Shown here in pieces: positions 4,846-7,410 of a stretch of 7,410 nucleotides of DNA. This DNA comes from CAZGSV01 sp964528605. GTDB taxonomy: Bacteria; Armatimonadota; Zipacnadia; CAZGSV01. The position numbers and the translations under genes were made by a program. The number at the start of each line of letters is the position of its first letter. Positions within the stretch are counted from its first letter, which is position 1. The notes under the pieces were generated by a model. That model worked only from the letters and a program-made list of their open reading frames with translations. It made no database searches and had not been told where the DNA came from. The stretch spans positions 1 through 7,410 of the forward strand of contig CAZGSV010000140.1 of the NCBI GenBank assembly GCA_964528605.1, written 5' to 3'.

Positions 4846-6912
4846 TTGCGCATTCTGCTCAGTTGGCTGCGCGAATGGGTCGAAGTCCCCTGGCCCGCGC
4901 CTGAACTGGCCGAACGCCTCACCATGGCCGGCATGGAGGTCGAGGCCTGGCAGGAGATTGACCTGCTCGGCAGCCCTGACTTCCTGCTGGAGATCAAGGT
5001 CACCTCCAACCGCGGCGACGGGCTCTCCCTGCGCGGCCTGGCCAGGGAAGTCGCCGCCATCGCCGGCGTTCCCTTGCGCCCGCCCGCTTGCGTTCCCGCG
5101 CCGGAGACGGAAGAGACGGTCGAAGACGCCGCCGAAGTGATCATCGAGGCGCCTGACCTCTGCCCCCGCTACTCCGCACAGGTCATCGAGGGCGTGACCA
5201 TCCGTCCCTCTCCTTCTCTTGTGCAGGCGCGCCTTGAGGCCCTCGGCGTGCGTCCCATCAACAACATCGTGGACGCCACCAACTACGTCATGCTCGAGTT
5301 GGGGCAGCCCCTCCACGCCTTCGACCTCAGGCTGCTCGCAGAGGGGCGCATCATCGTCCGCCGCGCCTGTCCGAGAGAAGTCATGGCCACTCTTGACGGC
5401 GTGCAGAGGCTCCTGACCGCCGAAGACCTGGTCATCGCGGACGCAAGGCGGCCGGTGGCGCTTGCGGGCGTCATGGGAGGCGAAAACACCGAGGTCCGCC
5501 CCGACACCCAGCGAGTGCTGATCGAGTCCGCCAACTTCAAGCCCGGCTCCGTCATGCGCTCCTCACGCCGCCTCGGCTTGGCGAGCGAGTCCTCCTACAG
5601 GTTCGAGCGCTGGGTGGACCCCAGCGGCACCGTCGAAGCCATGAACCGCGCCGCCGCCTTGATGTGCGAGTGGAGCGGGGCCAAGAGCCGCAAGGGCGTC
5701 ATTGACCATTGGCCTGGGCGCAAGGAGCGGACCGTGATCGAGTTCCTGCCCCAGAAGATTCGTGACCTCCTCGGCGTCGAAGTCAGCGACGAGCAGCAGC
5801 GCCAAATCCTCGAGCGCCTCGGGCTCACCGTGCAGGCCGGCGCGCCCTGGAAGGCCGTCATCCCCTACCACCGCAACGATGTGACCATCTGGCAGGACCT
5901 CGCCGAGGAGGTTGCCCGCATCCACGGCTACAACGAGATTCCCCTCATGCTCCCTCGCGGCGAAGTGCAGGCTGGGGGCTACGGAGAAGAGGCGGCCTTT
6001 GGCGAGCGGGTCAAGGCCGCCCTACAGAACTGCGGCCTCACCGAGATCCAGACCTTCAGCCTGGTCTCTTCCGAGGCGGCCCGTCTGAGCCTCGGCGCGG
6101 GCGCCGCGCAGCCCGTTGAAGCCCGTAACCCACGCTCCGCTGAGTACTCCGTCTTGCGGACCGGACTGCTCGCCTCCATGCTCGAAGTCGCGGCCCACAA
6201 CTTCCAGCGGGAAACGCAGGACCTCTACCTCTTCGAGGTGGGCAAGGCCTACCGGCGCCAGGGCGACGAACTAGTCGAGGCCCTCCGCGCCGGCATCCTC
6301 ATCACCGGCCGAAACTGGATAGGCGCCTGGAACCTACCTGAGGCCGCCGCCGACTTCTACCAACTCAAGGGCATAGTCGAAAGCGCCCTCGAGTCGCTCG
6401 ATGTGCCCCCCTTGCTCTTTCAGCCAAGCGAATACCCTGGCCTCGAGGCCGGCAAGGCGGCCGCCGCCAAAGTCGGCGACGCCGTGGTGGCGCACCTGGG
6501 CGCGGTCACCGAAGAGGCCAAACGCTCCTACGAGTTGGGGGGCGACCTGTGGTTCGCCGAGATTGACCTCGGAGCCGTCGCCGGGCTCGAGCACCGCCAC
6601 CGCGGCTATCTCGGCGTTCCCATCTATCCCCCTGCTCTGAGAGACCTCTCGGTCATCGCGCCGGTAGCCGTGACCTATGCCGATCTCGAGACCATCATGC
6701 GCGGCGCCGCCGGAGAACTCCTCGAGTCGGTGGAGGTCTTCGACGTTTACTCCGGCGCCCAAGTGCCCGCCGGCTCCCGCGCGGTCGCCGTGCGGCTCCG
6801 CTTCCGCAGCGCGGAGCGCACCCTGACCGACGAAGAGATCGAACCCCTGATAAGCGAGATAGTTACACGTCTGGAGTGTACGGAAGGCGTGCGTGTGCGG
6901 CGAGCCGAGTAG
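4846..6912 (+). CDS. pheT: Phenylalanyl-tRNA synthetase beta subunit lacking the B2 (tRNA-binding OB-fold) domain
   Basis: This is the beta subunit of the cytoplasmic (alphabeta)2 enzyme that charges tRNA-Phe. The 688 residues start from TTG; the first residues RILLSWLREWVEVP match the usual PheT N-terminus. The split B1 domain (about 1-38 and 46-80) is joined by only a few residues (DLLGSPDF, 39-46), where bacterial PheT normally inserts an OB-fold of about 110 residues. That accounts for 688 against the usual roughly 790-800. The B3/B4 editing region follows (about 107-275), with PINNIVDATNYVMLELGQPL continuing to HAFD (137-160, including H157) and LAGVMGGENTEV (206-217). B5 spans about 295-366 with DLAEEVARIHGYNEIP. 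The catalytic-like B6/B7 region covers about 380-585 (NPRSAEYSVLRTGLL, then LFEVGKAYR). A C-terminal FDX-ACB anticodon-binding domain begins at YPPALRDLSVIAP (594-606). pheS is not adjacent, which is unusual. Assignment is secure; loss of B2 is read directly from spacing. Confidence 0.96.
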   Translation: MRILLSWLREWVEVPWPAPELAERLTMAGMEVEAWQEIDLLGSPDFLLEIKVTSNRGDGLSLRGLAREVAAIAGVPLRPPACVPAPETEETVEDAAEVIIEAPDLCPRYSAQVIEGVTIRPSPSLVQARLEALGVRPINNIVDATNYVMLELGQPLHAFDLRLLAEGRIIVRRACPREVMATLDGVQRLLTAEDLVIADARRPVALAGVMGGENTEVRPDTQRVLIESANFKPGSVMRSSRRLGLASESSYRFERWVDPSGTVEAMNRAAALMCEWSGAKSRKGVIDHWPGRKERTVIEFLPQKIRDLLGVEVSDEQQRQILERLGLTVQAGAPWKAVIPYHRNDVTIWQDLAEEVARIHGYNEIPLMLPRGEVQAGGYGEEAAFGERVKAALQNCGLTEIQTFSLVSSEAARLSLGAGAAQPVEARNPRSAEYSVLRTGLLASMLEVAAHNFQRETQDLYLFEVGKAYRRQGDELVEALRAGILITGRNWIGAWNLPEAAADFYQLKGIVESALESLDVPPLLFQPSEYPGLEAGKAAAAKVGDAVVAHLGAVTEEAKRSYELGGDLWFAEIDLGAVAGLEHRHRGYLGVPIYPPALRDLSVIAPVAVTYADLETIMRGAAGELLESVEVFDVYSGAQVPAGSRAVAVRLRFRSAERTLTDEEIEPLISEIVTRLECTEGVRVRRAE

Positions 6913-6930
6913 GCGGGGGACTTGCGCCTA
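6910..6930 (+). other. Small hairpin at the pheT stop codon
   Basis: TAGGCG (6910-6915, including the pheT stop) pairs perfectly with CGCCTA (6925-6930) across a 9-base G-rich loop. No T run follows, so it is not a standard terminator. It occupies most of the 32-base gap to the next ATG and might affect 3' processing or translation of the downstream gene. It could also be chance. Confidence 0.3.
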
Positions 6931-6944
6931 GACCGGGCTGCCAT

Positions 6945-7410
6945 ATGGGCGAAGCGAAAAAGCCAGCGCGTCTGCAAGACCGGTATGCCGACCTAGCCGA
7001 GGAGTTCGAGCGCTACCTCGTGAGCCAGCGCGGCGCCGCCCTCAACACCGTGCTCGCCTACTGCCGCGACGTCAGGCAGTTCCTCTTCTACCTGCAGAGC
7101 CGCGGCGTCTTCCCCGACCCCATTCTCGAACCTCCGCACCTGGCCGCCTATCAGGCCCAGCTCTTCAGCGCGGGCGCCAAGGAGTCGTCGGTGGCACGGA
7201 AAATGACCGCGGTCAAGGCGCTGCTCGAGCACCTCCGCGAGATGGGTCGGCTGCGCAACGATCCCTTCGTCGGCTGGCGCCTGCCGCAGGCGCGCAAGCC
7301 GCTCCCCAGAGTGCTCAGCGTGGATGAGGTGATGCGCCTGCTCCAGGCGCCGGATCGCGTCACCGCCCGCGGCAAGCGCGACTACGCCCTCCTGGTGCTC
7401 GCCTACTCCT
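6945..7410 (+). CDS. Tyrosine recombinase of the XerC/XerD type, 5' part (runs off the window)
   Basis: From ATG at 6945 an open frame continues to the window edge for 155 residues. Residues about 16-115 form the helical core-binding (SAM-like) domain of phage-integrase-family recombinases: LAEEFERYLVSQRGAALNTV followed by LAYCRDVRQFLFYL, then SSVARKMTAVKALLEHLREM and NDPF. KPLPRVLSVDEVMRLLQAPD (118-137) and RDYALLVLAYS begin the catalytic domain. The window ends just before the expected TGLR segment with the first catalytic arginine, so activity cannot be judged. Housekeeping XerC/XerD resolve chromosome dimers at dif; the clean N-terminal architecture and position in an operon with pheT fit that better than a mobile integrase. 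XerC cannot be told from XerD here. The start is 32 bases after the pheT stop. No in-frame start lies between, and the SD is weak, with only a G-rich run at 6913-6919 that is rather far away. Confidence 0.85.
   Translation, partial: MGEAKKPARLQDRYADLAEEFERYLVSQRGAALNTVLAYCRDVRQFLFYLQSRGVFPDPILEPPHLAAYQAQLFSAGAKESSVARKMTAVKALLEHLREMGRLRNDPFVGWRLPQARKPLPRVLSVDEVMRLLQAPDRVTARGKRDYALLVLAYS

Noticed and set aside
2722..5316. Long minus-strand open frame (864 codons) across pilD, the regulatory gap, gfo and the start of pheT
   Set aside because: It overlaps three confidently identified genes in other frames, crosses a region with promoters, and its product has no recognisable domain and a Gly/Asp/Ala-rich composition typical of antisense reading of GC-rich codons.
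6945..7410. Recombinase fragment as an integron or phage integrase marking a mobile element
   Set aside because: No att-like repeats, tRNA gene, cargo or composition change is visible, and the N-terminal architecture fits housekeeping XerC/XerD; the diagnostic catalytic part is outside the window.

Overview
The window is a gene-dense, high-GC stretch of a bacterial chromosome. It carries seven coding regions, two of them cut by the window edges. LptC/LptA-like proteins, apolipoprotein N-acyltransferase (Lnt) and a type IV prepilin peptidase together point to a diderm (outer-membrane) bacterium. Divergent sequences, a Gfo/Idh/MocA oxidoreductase of no obvious pathway and a pheT without pheS beside it would fit a little-studied environmental phylum such as Armatimonadota. 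That placement is a guess from flavour, not from a marker. I see no tRNA, rRNA, CRISPR array, insertion sequence, prophage or defence island.

Layout. Positions 2-1245 (+) hold the C-terminal end of an LptC/OstA-like protein, translationally coupled through an ATGA overlap to a secreted LptA/OstA-like protein with unusual Ala/Pro-rich linkers. Positions 1251-3614 (-) hold a two-gene operon, transcribed pilD then lnt, which converges on lptA with only 5 bases between the stop codons. Positions 3615-3789 form a divergent regulatory gap. It contains a good sigma70-type promoter facing right (TTGACG-17-TAGAAT) and an extended -10 (TGCTATACT) facing left, so close to pilD that its mRNA may be leaderless. 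Positions 3790-7410 (+) hold a Gfo/Idh/MocA oxidoreductase, then pheT, then the 5' part of a XerC/XerD-type tyrosine recombinase. They are tightly spaced and probably share the right-facing promoter. Both gfo and pheT start with TTG.

Functionally the left half is cell-envelope biogenesis: LPS transport, lipoprotein N-acylation and pilin or pseudopilin processing. The right half mixes an orphan oxidoreductase with housekeeping genes for translation and probably chromosome-dimer resolution. No new multi-gene system is evident. The most notable observation is that PheT (688 residues) lacks the B2 tRNA-binding OB-fold usually inserted near residue 40 of bacterial PheRS beta subunits, while the editing, B5, catalytic-like and FDX-ACB regions all look intact. 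The second is the LptA-like protein, with about six OstA-type beta repeats broken up by Ala/Pro-rich linkers and only two cysteines, at equivalent repeat positions.
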